A DNA stretch of 64,000 nt, from contig NZ_BJDU01000003.1 in NCBI RefSeq assembly GCF_005405305.1, forward strand, positions 186,001-250,000. Direction: 5' to 3'. Numbering within the stretch: position 1 is the stretch's first letter; every line of letters begins with the position of its first letter. This document shows, piece by piece, positions 17,787-25,630 of this stretch. The translations under genes were made by a program, and so were the position numbers. The notes under the pieces are model-generated. The model ran no database searches and was not told the origin of the DNA. It saw only the letters and a list, made by a program, of their open reading frames with translations. Origin of the DNA: Companilactobacillus formosensis (lineage in GTDB: Bacteria > Bacillota > Bacilli > Lactobacillales > Lactobacillaceae).

Positions 17787-18338
17787 GATACTCTTTTTAA
17801 CCATTCGTTCAATCCCATAATTGGATAGGGTGTACAAAGAGTCGAATAAGGCTTGTCCTAAAGTAGAATTACGTTTGATTTTACTGTTATTGTTATTTGG
17901 AATATTTTTTAATAATGAATCGAGCTTTTCGATATCGCGGTCAGAATAAAAATGACTGTTTTTGAGATGATGAGTCAGAGCAACTAAAAAGGAATATTTC
18001 GGATTGATTTTTTTCAATTGCTTCAATTGTTCACTTGCGGATTTATCCAGACCATTTGGAAAGATGATTTCCGAATATCGTTCACGCAAATTAGCATAAA
18101 CATCACCAAAATGTAAAATCCAGACGATAAAATCATCAGAATTAACGTATTGTAGACTTAAGTTGACTTCTGAGTAATTATTAACTTTTTCTAGAATTTT
18201 ATTTTCAATCAGCCAATCCATAAAACCATAAAAGTATTCTTCAATATCACTATTTCTAACGCTTGCTAAACCACTTAAACCGGTAAAATTTGTAATTTTT
18301 TGCTTGATAATTTCATTTTCTAATTGTTGAATTGTCAC
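17784..18338 (-). CDS. Hypothetical protein
   Basis: I do not recognise this 184-residue protein. It has no signal peptide, membrane segment or known catalytic motif. It is acidic to neutral with predicted mostly helical content, including LDSLLKNIPNNNNSKIKR, a poly-Asn turn near residue 150. It follows the histidine-phosphatase gene on the minus strand with a 19-base gap, so the two form a likely operon. Codon usage resembles neighbours. The start is supported by a GAGATGAAAAA-like region only; the ribosome binding site is poor, suggesting translational coupling. Confidence 0.75.
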   Translation of the reverse strand: MTIQQLENEIIKQKITNFTGLSGLASVRNSDIEEYFYGFMDWLIENKILEKVNNYSEVNLSLQYVNSDDFIVWILHFGDVYANLRERYSEIIFPNGLDKSASEQLKQLKKINPKYSFLVALTHHLKNSHFYSDRDIEKLDSLLKNIPNNNNSKIKRNSTLGQALFDSLYTLSNYGIERMVKKSI

Positions 18339-18357
18339 ATTTTTTCATCTCGAAATT

Positions 18358-18975
18358 TTAATTAAAGACTTGATTATAATACTCTAAATAAAACTCTTTA
18401 TCACTAACACTAGTTATTTTTGTAACACTAGTGTTTCTTGGTTCTGGTAAGCTCATTAGATCTTGAGGCTTTAGAACATCCAGAGCACTAGCTTTGATGG
18501 TGAAACCATGCGTTACACAGATAATTTTGTCGTTAGGATATTTATTAGTAGTTTCAATCATGAAATCATGTACACGATTGATCACATCATCAAAAGTTTC
18601 ACCATCTGGAGCGTATTTAACGTACATTGGTAAAACATCGTCCCAATAGTCATTATAAGCGTCTGGATGTCTTTTTCTCAAGTCAGCATTCTTTTGACCG
18701 TCCCACTGGCCATACGAAATTTCTAATAATCGCTTGTCAAAACTGACTGGTAACTGGGCACTTTGGTTCAAAATTTCAGTTGTTTGTTTGGTACGGTTTA
18801 AAGGACTAGAAATAATTCTATCTGCAAAGCTGATATCAAAGTGATCACGCAAAGTCTTAGCTTGTTCTTGACCATTATTATTGAGGTAAGTGATTTCTGA
18901 ATTAATTGTACCTTGTTTCATTTTTAAAACATTAGCTTTCGTTTGACCGTGACGAATAAAGTAAAATTGAGTCAT
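18358..18975 (-). CDS. Histidine phosphatase family protein (phosphoglycerate mutase-like)
   Basis: A 205-residue member of the dPGM-like branch of the histidine phosphatase superfamily. The phosphohistidine motif FIRHGQT is at residues 6-12 (His9), an acidic ISYGQWDG block lies near 86-93, and the second catalytic histidine is in ICVTHGF near residue 156. Too short for glycolytic GpmA and lacking its full signature, so a phosphatase is more likely than a mutase. It has AGGAGG before the ATG. It is divergent from serC-serA, and no serB is present here, so a phosphoserine phosphatase role is possible but unproven. Confidence 0.9.
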   Translation of the reverse strand: MTQFYFIRHGQTKANVLKMKQGTINSEITYLNNNGQEQAKTLRDHFDISFADRIISSPLNRTKQTTEILNQSAQLPVSFDKRLLEISYGQWDGQKNADLRKRHPDAYNDYWDDVLPMYVKYAPDGETFDDVINRVHDFMIETTNKYPNDKIICVTHGFTIKASALDVLKPQDLMSLPEPRNTSVTKITSVSDKEFYLEYYNQVFN

Positions 18976-19034
18976 AACTCCTCCTAGATGATTGTCATAG
19001 TTTAATTATATTCATAATAATTAAAGATTACTAG

Positions 19035-19062
19035 TTGACAATTATTAAAAGAATGTTAAAGT
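19035..19062 (+). promoter_or_regulatory. Promoter of the serCA leader
   Basis: A perfect TTGACA (19035-19040) and TAAAGT (19057-19062) are 16 bases apart. Transcription would start near 19069, just before the leader-peptide ribosome binding site, leaving a leader of about 220 bases before serC. Confidence 0.6.
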
Positions 19063-19091
19063 TTATTTAAGTTAATTGGAGGTTATTTAAT

Positions 19092-19157
19092 ATGAAAAAT
19101 ATCAAAAATACATTAAACCTTACAGTCTCCTCCAAGTCTACACGTATATACATGTAG
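19092..19157 (+). CDS. Putative serine leader peptide of serCA
   Basis: A 21-codon reading frame, MKNIKNTLNLTVSSKSTRIYM when read in full, preceded by GGAGG (19078-19082) 9 bases upstream of the ATG. Three serine codons (TCC, TCC, TCT) occupy positions 13, 14 and 16. It lies between a promoter and an intrinsic terminator that stands before serC, the classic arrangement of a ribosome-mediated attenuator sensing charged seryl-tRNA. The coding of a functional peptide is not expected; its translation is the signal. Inferred from architecture, not from homology. Confidence 0.7.
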   Translation: MKNIKNTLNLTVSSKSTRIYM

Positions 19158-19262
19158 GCTTATTAACTAAACCTCATGTATGAAGTCAAATTCATAACTG
19201 TGGGGTTAATAAATTTAGTCAACTAGTTTCCTCACAGAGATTTTATCTGTGGGGATTTTTTT
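19116..19262 (+). promoter_or_regulatory. Candidate serine attenuator with alternative pairings
   Basis: Segment 1, AACCTTACAGT (19116-19126), just before the Ser codons, can pair over 11 bp (two G-U) with segment 2, ACTGTGGGGTT (19197-19207). Segment 2 can instead pair through CTGTGGGG (19198-19205) with segment 3, CCTCACAG (19230-19237), forming an antiterminator. Segment 3 pairs with segment 4 (19246-19254) in the terminator. Extra hairpins are at 19134-19142/19153-19161 and 19179-19184/19191-19196; AACCTCA (19170-19176) also complements segment 2. A ribosome stalled on Ser codons would mask segment 1 and favour antitermination. Confidence 0.7.
19230..19262 (+). terminator. Attenuator terminator upstream of serC
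   Basis: CCTCACAGA (19230-19238) pairs with TCTGTGGGG (19246-19254) across nine pairs with one T-G, loop GATTTTA, then seven T after one A. It stands between the leader peptide and serC, so it must be conditional for serCA to be expressed. Confidence 0.85.
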
Positions 19263-19289
19263 ATCTAATTTTTTAAAGGAGTGGAATTC

Positions 19290-20375
19290 ATGGTAGTTTA
19301 TAATTTTTCAGCTGGTCCAGCTGTTTTGCCAACTGAGGTCGTTAAAAAAGTGAAGGAAGATTTACCATCCTTTGATAATTCGGGAATGAGCGTAATGGAA
19401 ATATCTCACCGGTCGAATTTGTTTGATAAAGTCATCAATCAAGCACAACGAGATTTAAAAGAACTATTACAAGTGCCGGATAATTATCACGTACTCTTCT
19501 TCCAAGGAGGTTGTACTCTACAGTTTAGTGCAGCTCCCTTGAATCTAGCAACTGAATACAAAAAGATTGCCCTATTAGATAGTGGTCACTGGGCCGATCG
19601 GGCTAGAGATGAAGCTAGTCGTTTAGGTATAGGAGTAGACGTTTTAGATTCAACGAAGAATCTTCATTACACTCAATTGCCTGTGTTAAAAAACTTACCA
19701 CAGAATACTTACGATTATTTACATATTACGACTAATAATACGATTGAAGGAACGGCCTATAATCTTTTGCCAAAGACTGGGAATACTCCGCTAGTAGCCG
19801 ACTTGTCATCCAATTTCTTAGCACAAAATTACGATTTTTCTAAATTCGATTTGATGATGGTTGGAGCGCAAAAGAATGTTGGAATCGCTGGATTAACTAT
19901 CGTTGTAGTCAAAGATGATTTAATTGGTAAAGCTAAAAATCTTCCCAGCATGATCGATTATGAACTGTTTGCCAAAAAGAACTCGATGTTCAACACGCCA
20001 CCTGTTTTTGCCATTTATGTGGCTGGATTAGTTTTGAAATGGGTAAAAGAACAAGGTGGAGTTGAAGAAATGGATCGTCGCAATCGTAAGAAAGCTGATT
20101 TATTGTACGATTTCTTAGATGATTCTAAATTATTTACGGCACCAGTTATAAAAGAAGACCGTTCCTTAACAAATGTACCTTTTGTAACAGGTAAGCAAGA
20201 ATTAGATCAAGAATTGATTCAACAAGCTAGTGAAATCGGTTTGTTGAATATTAAAGGCCATCGTTCCGTCGGTGGAATGCGGGCTAGTTTGTACAACGCA
20301 ATGCCTTATAGCGGCGTTGAAAAGCTAGTCGACTTCTTAAATAAATTTGAAAAAGATTACTGGGGGAAACACTAA
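19290..20375 (+). CDS. serC: Phosphoserine aminotransferase SerC
   Basis: SerC makes 3-phosphoserine from 3-phosphohydroxypyruvate and glutamate with PLP. The frame opens with a GTG at 19281, but AAAGGAG at 19276-19282 places the start at the ATG 19290 (MVVYNFSAGPAVLP), giving 361 residues as expected. The PLP lysine is in GAQKNVGIAGLT near residue 196. SerC can also act in pyridoxine synthesis in some bacteria; the serA neighbour favours serine synthesis. serA starts at the last base of its stop codon. Confidence 0.97.
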   Translation: MVVYNFSAGPAVLPTEVVKKVKEDLPSFDNSGMSVMEISHRSNLFDKVINQAQRDLKELLQVPDNYHVLFFQGGCTLQFSAAPLNLATEYKKIALLDSGHWADRARDEASRLGIGVDVLDSTKNLHYTQLPVLKNLPQNTYDYLHITTNNTIEGTAYNLLPKTGNTPLVADLSSNFLAQNYDFSKFDLMMVGAQKNVGIAGLTIVVVKDDLIGKAKNLPSMIDYELFAKKNSMFNTPPVFAIYVAGLVLKWVKEQGGVEEMDRRNRKKADLLYDFLDDSKLFTAPVIKEDRSLTNVPFVTGKQELDQELIQQASEIGLLNIKGHRSVGGMRASLYNAMPYSGVEKLVDFLNKFEKDYWGKH

Positions 20376-21544
20376 TGTATGATGTAAAAACTTTTAATGC
20401 GATTGCCCAAAGCGGCTTAGATACTTTTAGAAATGATTTTGAAATTAACAAGACTGATAATCCAGATGCCTATTTGATTAGATCAGTTAACTTGTTGGAA
20501 GCTGATTTTCCACAAAGTTTAAAAACAATTGTCAGAGCTGGTGCTGGTGTTAACAATATTCCGTTAGATCGTGTGACAAAAAAGGGAATTGCAGTCTTTA
20601 ATACTCCTGGTAGTAATGCCAATGCTGTCAAAGAATTGATCGTTGCTTTAATGATTGCTACGAAGAGAAATCTCTTTGCAGCACACCAATATTCAGATGA
20701 ACATACAGAAGCCGATGTTTCTCAACGAACTGAAAAAGATAAGACTAAATTCAACGGAACCGAGCTATTTGGTAAAAAGGTTGCTGTAATTGGGTTAGGT
20801 CATGTTGGTTCTCTAGTTGCCAATGCTGCGTTAGGATTAGGGATGAAGGTAATTGGTTATGATCCTTATTTATCAGCTAATGCCGCCTGGAGAATCAATA
20901 ATAAAGTTAAACGAGTGGATACGATCAAGAAGGCGGTAAAAAATGCAGACTTTGTTACCGTTCACGTACCCAAAAATGAAGAAACAATCGGTTTGATCAG
21001 TACCCCAGAAATCAATGAAATGAAAGACGGAGTGGTTTTGTTTAATTATTCAAGAATAGGCATCGTCAATAACAAAGCTGCTGTTAAGGCTATTCGTAAC
21101 CAAAAAATCAATCATTACTGTACTGACTTTGGCGAACCGGTTATTGCTGAAAATTCGCAAATTACCATTACACCACACATCGGGGGTTCAACTTTAGAAG
21201 CCGAATCAAATGGAGCTATTCAAGGAGCAAATACCGTCATGGATTATTTGCAAAATGGTGATACGACTAATTGCGTCAATTTACCGAACATGCAAGTGGC
21301 GTTTGAAACAGCTTTTCGAATTACCGTAATTCACCAGAATGTTCCTAACATGGTGGGACAGATCAGTACGCAACTAGCCAATCGTCAAATCAATATTGAA
21401 AACATGGCCAATGCAGCTAAAGATAAAGTGGCTTATACGATTGTTGATGTTAATGATTTAAACCAAGATGATGCTGAAGATTTGATTCATCACTTGAATG
21501 CCATTTCTGAAGTTTATCGTGTTCGTTTGATCAAACACCAATAA
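20375..21544 (+). CDS. serA: D-3-phosphoglycerate dehydrogenase SerA with ACT domain
   Basis: SerA oxidises 3-phosphoglycerate, the first committed step of serine synthesis. The 389 residues contain an NAD-binding fold with GLGHVGSLVANAALG (about 135-149), the catalytic His in TPHIGGST (about 266-273), and a C-terminal ACT domain (about 315-389) that in relatives binds serine for feedback inhibition. The usual N-A-[SR]-RG region reads NYSRIGIVNN, with the Arg kept. The ATG overlaps the serC stop (TAATG). No plus-strand U-run terminator is seen after it. Confidence 0.95.
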   Translation: MYDVKTFNAIAQSGLDTFRNDFEINKTDNPDAYLIRSVNLLEADFPQSLKTIVRAGAGVNNIPLDRVTKKGIAVFNTPGSNANAVKELIVALMIATKRNLFAAHQYSDEHTEADVSQRTEKDKTKFNGTELFGKKVAVIGLGHVGSLVANAALGLGMKVIGYDPYLSANAAWRINNKVKRVDTIKKAVKNADFVTVHVPKNEETIGLISTPEINEMKDGVVLFNYSRIGIVNNKAAVKAIRNQKINHYCTDFGEPVIAENSQITITPHIGGSTLEAESNGAIQGANTVMDYLQNGDTTNCVNLPNMQVAFETAFRITVIHQNVPNMVGQISTQLANRQINIENMANAAKDKVAYTIVDVNDLNQDDAEDLIHHLNAISEVYRVRLIKHQ

Positions 21545-21570
21545 AAAAACCACTCAACTAAATGAGTGGC
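21543..21570 (-). terminator. Terminator of lexA
   Basis: CCACTCA (21550-21556) pairs with TGAGTGG (21563-21569); on the minus strand the stem is followed by seven T (21543-21549). On the plus strand no U-run follows, so it serves lexA rather than serA. Confidence 0.8.
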
Positions 21571-22194
21571 TTAGAATATTTGTGAACGATATAGTCCAAC
21601 GACTTTTCCTAAAATCTCAACATTGTCTAAGATGATAGGGTCCATTGTATCGTTTTCTGGTTGTAGGCGGTAATGTCCATTTTCTTGATAAAATCTCTTG
21701 CAAGTAGCTTCGATATCTTCAGTCATCGCAATAATAATTTCACCGTTGTTAGCAAAGTTTTGTTCGTGAACGATAACGTGGTCTCCATCGTAAATTCCCG
21801 CATTGATCATACTTTCGCCATGAATTTCTAGCATGAATAATTCACCAGATTCACGATTCAAATCAGGTGGAAGTGGGAAATAACCATCTGGATTTCTTTC
21901 AGCTGTAATTGGTTGGCCAGCCGCAACAGTACCTAAGATAGGAATTTGTTTTGACTTGATACCAATTGAGCTAAGTCCAATGGTCGTTAACTCGATTGCA
22001 CGTGGTTTTGTAGGGTCACGTTGGATGTAGCCTTTCTTTTCAAGACGAGATAGATGACCGTGGACCGTTGATGTTGAAGATAAATCTACAGCTTCGCAGA
22101 TTTCTCTGACAGTGGGCGGATATCCATGTTCATCTAAGTAATCATAAATGCATTGTAAAATTTGTGACTGTTTAGAGCCTTCAGCTTTTGACAT
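21571..22194 (-). CDS. lexA: LexA repressor, SOS regulator
   Basis: LexA represses SOS genes and self-cleaves when RecA is activated. The 207-residue protein has an N-terminal winged helix (about 1-65, with [20 protein letters not shown]), the Ala92-Gly93 cleavage site in TVAAGQPI, and the catalytic pair Ser128 (GESMI) and Lys166 (ATCKRF). It is divergent from a DUF896 gene, with two LexA-box-like sites between them, so it is likely autoregulated. Ribosome binding site AGGTG. Confidence 0.97.
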   Translation of the reverse strand: MSKAEGSKQSQILQCIYDYLDEHGYPPTVREICEAVDLSSTSTVHGHLSRLEKKGYIQRDPTKPRAIELTTIGLSSIGIKSKQIPILGTVAAGQPITAERNPDGYFPLPPDLNRESGELFMLEIHGESMINAGIYDGDHVIVHEQNFANNGEIIIAMTEDIEATCKRFYQENGHYRLQPENDTMDPIILDNVEILGKVVGLYRSQIF

Positions 22195-22225
22195 TAGAAC
22201 ACCTCATTGTTAATATCTTAAATAG

Positions 22226-22254
22226 ATTGTATCAAAATTTGAATACAAGTTCAA
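22226..22254 (-). promoter_or_regulatory. lexA promoter
   Basis: On the minus strand TTGAAC (22249-22254) and TACAAT (22226-22231) are spaced 17 bases apart. The -35 overlaps the first LexA-box-like palindrome, which suits autorepression. Confidence 0.65.
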
Positions 22255-22265
22255 ACAAGTGTTCG
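22241..22265. promoter_or_regulatory. Tandem LexA boxes
   Basis: Box 1 is GAATACAAGTTC (22241-22252) and box 2 is CAAACAAGTGTTCG (22252-22265); each differs at one position from the Firmicute consensus GAAC-N4-GTTC or CGAAC-N4-GTTCG. They lie between lexA and the DUF896 gene and could repress both. Confidence 0.65.
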
Positions 22266-22288
22266 ATTGTATTAGGGAGATTTGAGAA

Positions 22289-22531
22289 ATGAACGAACAA
22301 GACGAATTACTTAAGAAAATTAATGAATTAGCACACAAAGCGAAAGCCGGCACAATTACTAAAGAAGAAGAAGATCAACAAGCGGAACTTAGAAAAGAGT
22401 ACTTGAAGAATTTCCGTGCTAGTTTCAAATCACAAATTGAAATGTTACGTGTTTTTGATAAGCAAGGAAACGAAGTCACTCCTGAAAAAGTTAGAGAAAT
22501 TCAACGCAAAAAGGGATTACGTGACGATTAG
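22289..22531 (+). CDS. DUF896 family protein (YnzC-like)
   Basis: An 80-residue, highly charged helical protein of the DUF896 family. The core INELAHKAKAGTITKEEEDQQ and LRKEYLKNFRASFKSQIEMLRVFD are the signature. In Bacillus, ynzC follows yneA and yneB divergent from lexA and belongs to the SOS regulon; here the DUF896 gene is directly divergent from lexA, without a LysM-domain YneA in between. LexA-box-like sites upstream suggest SOS control. Function unknown. AGGGAG precedes the ATG. Confidence 0.9.
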   Translation: MNEQDELLKKINELAHKAKAGTITKEEEDQQAELRKEYLKNFRASFKSQIEMLRVFDKQGNEVTPEKVREIQRKKGLRDD

Positions 22532-22592
22532 ACTTTCATTTATTGAATTTTTTTTGTAATATTAATAAGTATATGGAAAGGGTGAAACATAA

Positions 22593-22814
22593 ATGGGAAC
22601 AACAATAGTCGTTGGTATTTTAGCTTTGTTGGTTGGCCTAGTTGGTGGTTTCTTTGCAGCTAGATGGTATATGAAGAAATATTTCCAAGACAATCCACCA
22701 ATCAGTGCTGATATGATTAAGCAAATGATGGCTCAAATGGGACAAAAGCCTTCACAAAAGAAACTTAATCAATTAATGAATACTATGAAGAATTCACAAA
22801 AGAACAACAAATAG
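22593..22814 (+). CDS. YneF family (UPF0154) membrane protein
   Basis: A 73-residue protein with one N-terminal membrane segment (about residues 4-24, IVVGILALLVGLVGGFFAA) followed by a basic ARWYMKKYF stretch and a Met/Gln-rich cytoplasmic tail containing ISADMIKQMMAQMGQKPSQKKLNQ. This is the UPF0154/YneF family. The function is unknown. GGAAAGGG precedes the ATG. It stands 61 bases after the DUF896 gene and is ended by a strong terminator. Confidence 0.9.
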   Translation: MGTTIVVGILALLVGLVGGFFAARWYMKKYFQDNPPISADMIKQMMAQMGQKPSQKKLNQLMNTMKNSQKNNK

Positions 22815-22821
22815 TTAAAGC

Positions 22822-22868
22822 AAAATAAGCGGTATGCATATTTTTATATGTGTATCGCTTATTTTTTT
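22822..22868 (+). terminator. Intrinsic terminator after the YneF-like gene
   Basis: A long stem pairs 22822-22840 with 22847-22865 (perfect AAAATAAGCG/CGCTTATTTT base plus nine further pairs including G-U), followed by T. Confidence 0.88.
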
Positions 22869-22894
22869 ATGCAAAAAATTAATCAATCACTAAA

Positions 22895-22954
22895 TTACGA
22901 ACTAAATATATTTGTATAATTATAAATGGCAAAATTTAAACGATAAACACGAAT
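22895..22954 (+). promoter_or_regulatory. purE operon promoter and possible PurR boxes
   Basis: A perfect TATAAT at 22915-22920 lacks a good -35. AATTACGAACTAA (22893-22905) matches 11 of 13 positions of a lactococcal-type PurBox, and CGAAT recurs at 22950-22954 on the same strand. These may be PurR sites. The leader to 23055 also holds two small hairpins (for example CTTTGG/CCAAAG at about 23018-23032). No purine riboswitch motif is visible. Confidence 0.4.
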
Positions 22955-23055
22955 AATAAATGAAAAATAATGCATAAAATACGCTTTTAGCGTTGAAAAT
23001 GAATGGAAATCTTGATAAACTTTGGATACCAAAGCAAGAAAGGTGGAAATTTTTA

Positions 23056-23538
23056 ATGTCTGATGTAGCGATAGTTATGGGCTCCATTTCTGATTTAAAA
23101 GTTGTGCAAGCAACGATAGATGTCTTGCAAGAGCTTGGTGTCAGTTATGAAGCTAAAGTGATTTCAGCGCACCGCACGCCTCAAGAAATGCTCGATTTTG
23201 CTAGAGGTGCTAAGGATACTTTCAAAGTGATCATTGCTGGAGCAGGGGGAGCTGCTCATTTACCTGGCATGATTGCTTCATCAACAATTTTACCGGTGAT
23301 TGGGGTGCCGGTTCCATCGAGATATCTCAAAGGGATGGACTCATTGCTTTCAATAGTACAAATGCCAGCAGGAGTTCCAGTCGCAACTGTTTCCATTGGT
23401 GAAGCTGGAGCAAAGAATGCCGCAATTTTAGCCACTAAGATTTGTGCACTACAAAATGAAAATTATCAAGAATCATTAAAGAAATATGTTCAAGCGATGC
23501 ACGACAAATCGCTAGAAAGTGGGAAAGACCTTGGATAA
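23056..23538 (+). CDS. purE: N5-carboxyaminoimidazole ribonucleotide mutase PurE
   Basis: PurE isomerises N5-CAIR to CAIR. The frame is open from 22993, but the ATG at 23056 has AAAGGTGG upstream and matches the family start ([13 protein letters not shown]). At 160 residues it is the normal class I length, with SAHRTP and [10 protein letters not shown]. Class I PurE works with PurK, encoded next and overlapping by a few bases. First gene of the eleven-gene purine operon. Confidence 0.97.
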   Translation: MSDVAIVMGSISDLKVVQATIDVLQELGVSYEAKVISAHRTPQEMLDFARGAKDTFKVIIAGAGGAAHLPGMIASSTILPVIGVPVPSRYLKGMDSLLSIVQMPAGVPVATVSIGEAGAKNAAILATKICALQNENYQESLKKYVQAMHDKSLESGKDLG

Positions 23539-24661
23539 GACAATTTTACCGGGCTCAACAATTGGTATTATCGGTGGCGGTCAATTAGGCCAGATGATGT
23601 CCTTTTGCGCCAAAGAAATGGGTTATAAAGTAATTATTTTAGATCCGCAAGAGAATTGTTCAGCCGCACAAGTGTCTGACGACCAAATCGTAGCTGAATA
23701 TTCAGATGTCGATCAATTAGTCGAATTAGCCAAGCGATGCGATGTTTTAACTTATGAATTTGAAAATGTCGATGCGGAAGCTATCAATGAAGTTAAGAAG
23801 TACACTCAAGTGCCTCAAGGTACTAAAGCTTTAAAAGTTACTCAAAATCGAATTTCTGAAAAGGACTTCATCGATGCCAGTGGCTTCTCAACTGTGCCAC
23901 ATGTGGTGATTGAAAATATTTTTGAATACCACCGTGGTGTAGAGAAATTAGGTGCACCAGTAATTCTGAAGACGATTCGTGGTGGCTATGACGGTAAAGG
24001 TCAAATTTTGATCACAGATCCTGAAAATGTTTGTTTTGCTGATATTGAACATTTATTGATGCAAGGGCCTTGTATGTTAGAAAAGAAAATTGACTTGGAA
24101 AAAGAAGTTTCCGTCGTTGTTTCCGCTAATAGTAAAGGTGAAAAATCAATTTTTCCAATCATCGAAAATGTCCATCGTCACAACATCTTACATTTGAGTA
24201 CTTGCCCAGCTCAAATCAGTGAAAAAAGCGCTCAACACATTTATCAAGTTGCTGAAACCTTAGCTGAAAAACTCGAATTGGTTGGCACAATGTGTATTGA
24301 ATTTTTTATATCCGATAAAGACGAAGTTTTTGTTAATGAAATTGCACCAAGACCTCATAATTCTGGTCATCTAACAATTGAAGCATGCAATATTTCTCAA
24401 TTCGATGCTCATATCCGTGGAATTTGTAATTTGGCAATGCCAAAAATCGAACTGTTAAAACCAGCCGCTATGGTTAACCTTTTGGGACAGCATTTGGAGC
24501 CAGCTAAAAAGGAATTGGTTCAACATCCAGAATGGCATTTCCACGACTATGGCAAGGATGCTATTAAAGAAAACCGTAAGATGGGTCATATCACAATTTT
24601 GAGTGATGATCTTGAAAAAACTAAACAAGCTATTGAAAATAATTCAATTTGGGACGTGTAA
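23531..24661 (+). CDS. purK: N5-carboxyaminoimidazole ribonucleotide synthase PurK
   Basis: PurK is the ATP-grasp enzyme that carboxylates AIR with bicarbonate. I favour the TTG at 23531 (about 376 residues) because AAAGTGGG sits 7 bases upstream; a GTG at 23519 in frame would add four residues. Both overlap the end of pur[13 protein letters not shown] is the N-terminal signature; RGGYDGKGQ and [14 protein letters not shown] are ATP-grasp motifs. The stop lies two bases before the purC ATG. Confidence 0.95.
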   Translation: MDKTILPGSTIGIIGGGQLGQMMSFCAKEMGYKVIILDPQENCSAAQVSDDQIVAEYSDVDQLVELAKRCDVLTYEFENVDAEAINEVKKYTQVPQGTKALKVTQNRISEKDFIDASGFSTVPHVVIENIFEYHRGVEKLGAPVILKTIRGGYDGKGQILITDPENVCFADIEHLLMQGPCMLEKKIDLEKEVSVVVSANSKGEKSIFPIIENVHRHNILHLSTCPAQISEKSAQHIYQVAETLAEKLELVGTMCIEFFISDKDEVFVNEIAPRPHNSGHLTIEACNISQFDAHIRGICNLAMPKIELLKPAAMVNLLGQHLEPAKKELVQHPEWHFHDYGKDAIKENRKMGHITILSDDLEKTKQAIENNSIWDV

Positions 24662-24663
24662 AA

Positions 24664-25371
24664 ATGACAAACGAAAAGTTACTTTACGAAGGAAAAGCTA
24701 AGAATGTGTATCAAGCTGAAAATGAAGACGAAGTTTTGATGGTTTATAAAGACCAAGCGACTGCCTTCAATGGAAAGAAAAAAGAAATCCTACCCGGAAA
24801 GGGTGTTTTGAACTGTCAAATCTCAATGTTAGTTTTTGATTACTTAATTAAGAATGGCATTAAAACACATTTGGTTAAAAATCTCTCGGACCATGAGCAA
24901 CTAGTTAAAAAAACAAATGTCTTTCCCTTAGAAGTAGTTTTAAGAAATATCACTTCCGGTTCTTTAGTCAGAAAATTCCAAATTGAAGAAGGTCAAAAAT
25001 TATCGACTCCAATTATCGAATTTTATTATAAGAGCGATGCATTAGATGATCCTTTTATCAATGAATCACAGATTCATGCTTTAGGGATTGCCGACAATGC
25101 AGAAATCGAAGTTATTAAAGAACAAGCTTTAAAAATTAATCAATTATTGATTCCTTTCTTTGCTAAAGCTGACTTTGATTTAGTTGATTTCAAACTTGAA
25201 TTTGGTAAATACAATGGTCAAATCATTTTGGTAGATGAATTTTCACCTGATAATTGCCGTCTATGGGATAAAACTAGTCACCATTCAATGGACAAAGATG
25301 TCTTTCGTAAGCACGAAGGCGATTTAGTTGAAACATATCACGACGTCTTGCAACGACTACAAGATAAATAG
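24664..25371 (+). CDS. purC: SAICAR synthetase PurC
   Basis: PurC joins CAIR and aspartate with ATP to give SAICAR. The 235-residue protein begins MTNEKLLYEGKAKNVY with the conserved LLYEGKAK motif, and holds RNITSGSLVRK and ILVDEFSPDNCRLWD. The in-frame GTG-like upstream extension overlaps purK and is not conserved. The ribosome binding site is weak, so coupling to purK translation is likely. Confidence 0.96.
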   Translation: MTNEKLLYEGKAKNVYQAENEDEVLMVYKDQATAFNGKKKEILPGKGVLNCQISMLVFDYLIKNGIKTHLVKNLSDHEQLVKKTNVFPLEVVLRNITSGSLVRKFQIEEGQKLSTPIIEFYYKSDALDDPFINESQIHALGIADNAEIEVIKEQALKINQLLIPFFAKADFDLVDFKLEFGKYNGQIILVDEFSPDNCRLWDKTSHHSMDKDVFRKHEGDLVETYHDVLQRLQDK

Positions 25372-25381
25372 GAGAGAAACC

Positions 25382-25630
25382 ATGAAATTAGTTAAAGTTT
25401 ACGTTACTTTGAAAGATTCCGTTTTAGATGCACAAGGAGAAGCTATCAAGTCCGCTATTAATACGATGGGTTATGACAAAATATCTGACGTTCACATGGG
25501 TAAATACTTTGAATTGAAATTTGCCAATGATTATCAAGAATTAGAAAACGATGTCGACAAAATTTGTGATGATCTTTTAGCAAATCCTAATATTGAAACT
25601 TACCGTTATGAAATTACGGAGGCTGAATAA
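25382..25630 (+). CDS. purS: FGAM synthase subunit PurS
   Basis: PurS bridges PurL and PurQ in the three-part FGAM synthase of Gram-positives. The ATG at 25382 follows GGAGAG; upstream in-frame codons lie inside purC. The 82 residues show VKVYVTLKDSVLDAQGEAI and the central GKYFELKF, typical of the family. It is immediately followed by purQ with no gap. Confidence 0.95.
   Translation: MKLVKVYVTLKDSVLDAQGEAIKSAINTMGYDKISDVHMGKYFELKFANDYQELENDVDKICDDLLANPNIETYRYEITEAE

Noticed and set aside
19092-19262. T-box riboswitch upstream of serC
   Set aside because: No conserved T-box sequence, specifier loop or antiterminator bulge is visible; the leader peptide with Ser codons explains the structure better.
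22870-23055. Purine riboswitch before purE
   Set aside because: No conserved junction or loop-loop sequences of the purine aptamer were found; only short hairpins and CGAA motifs.
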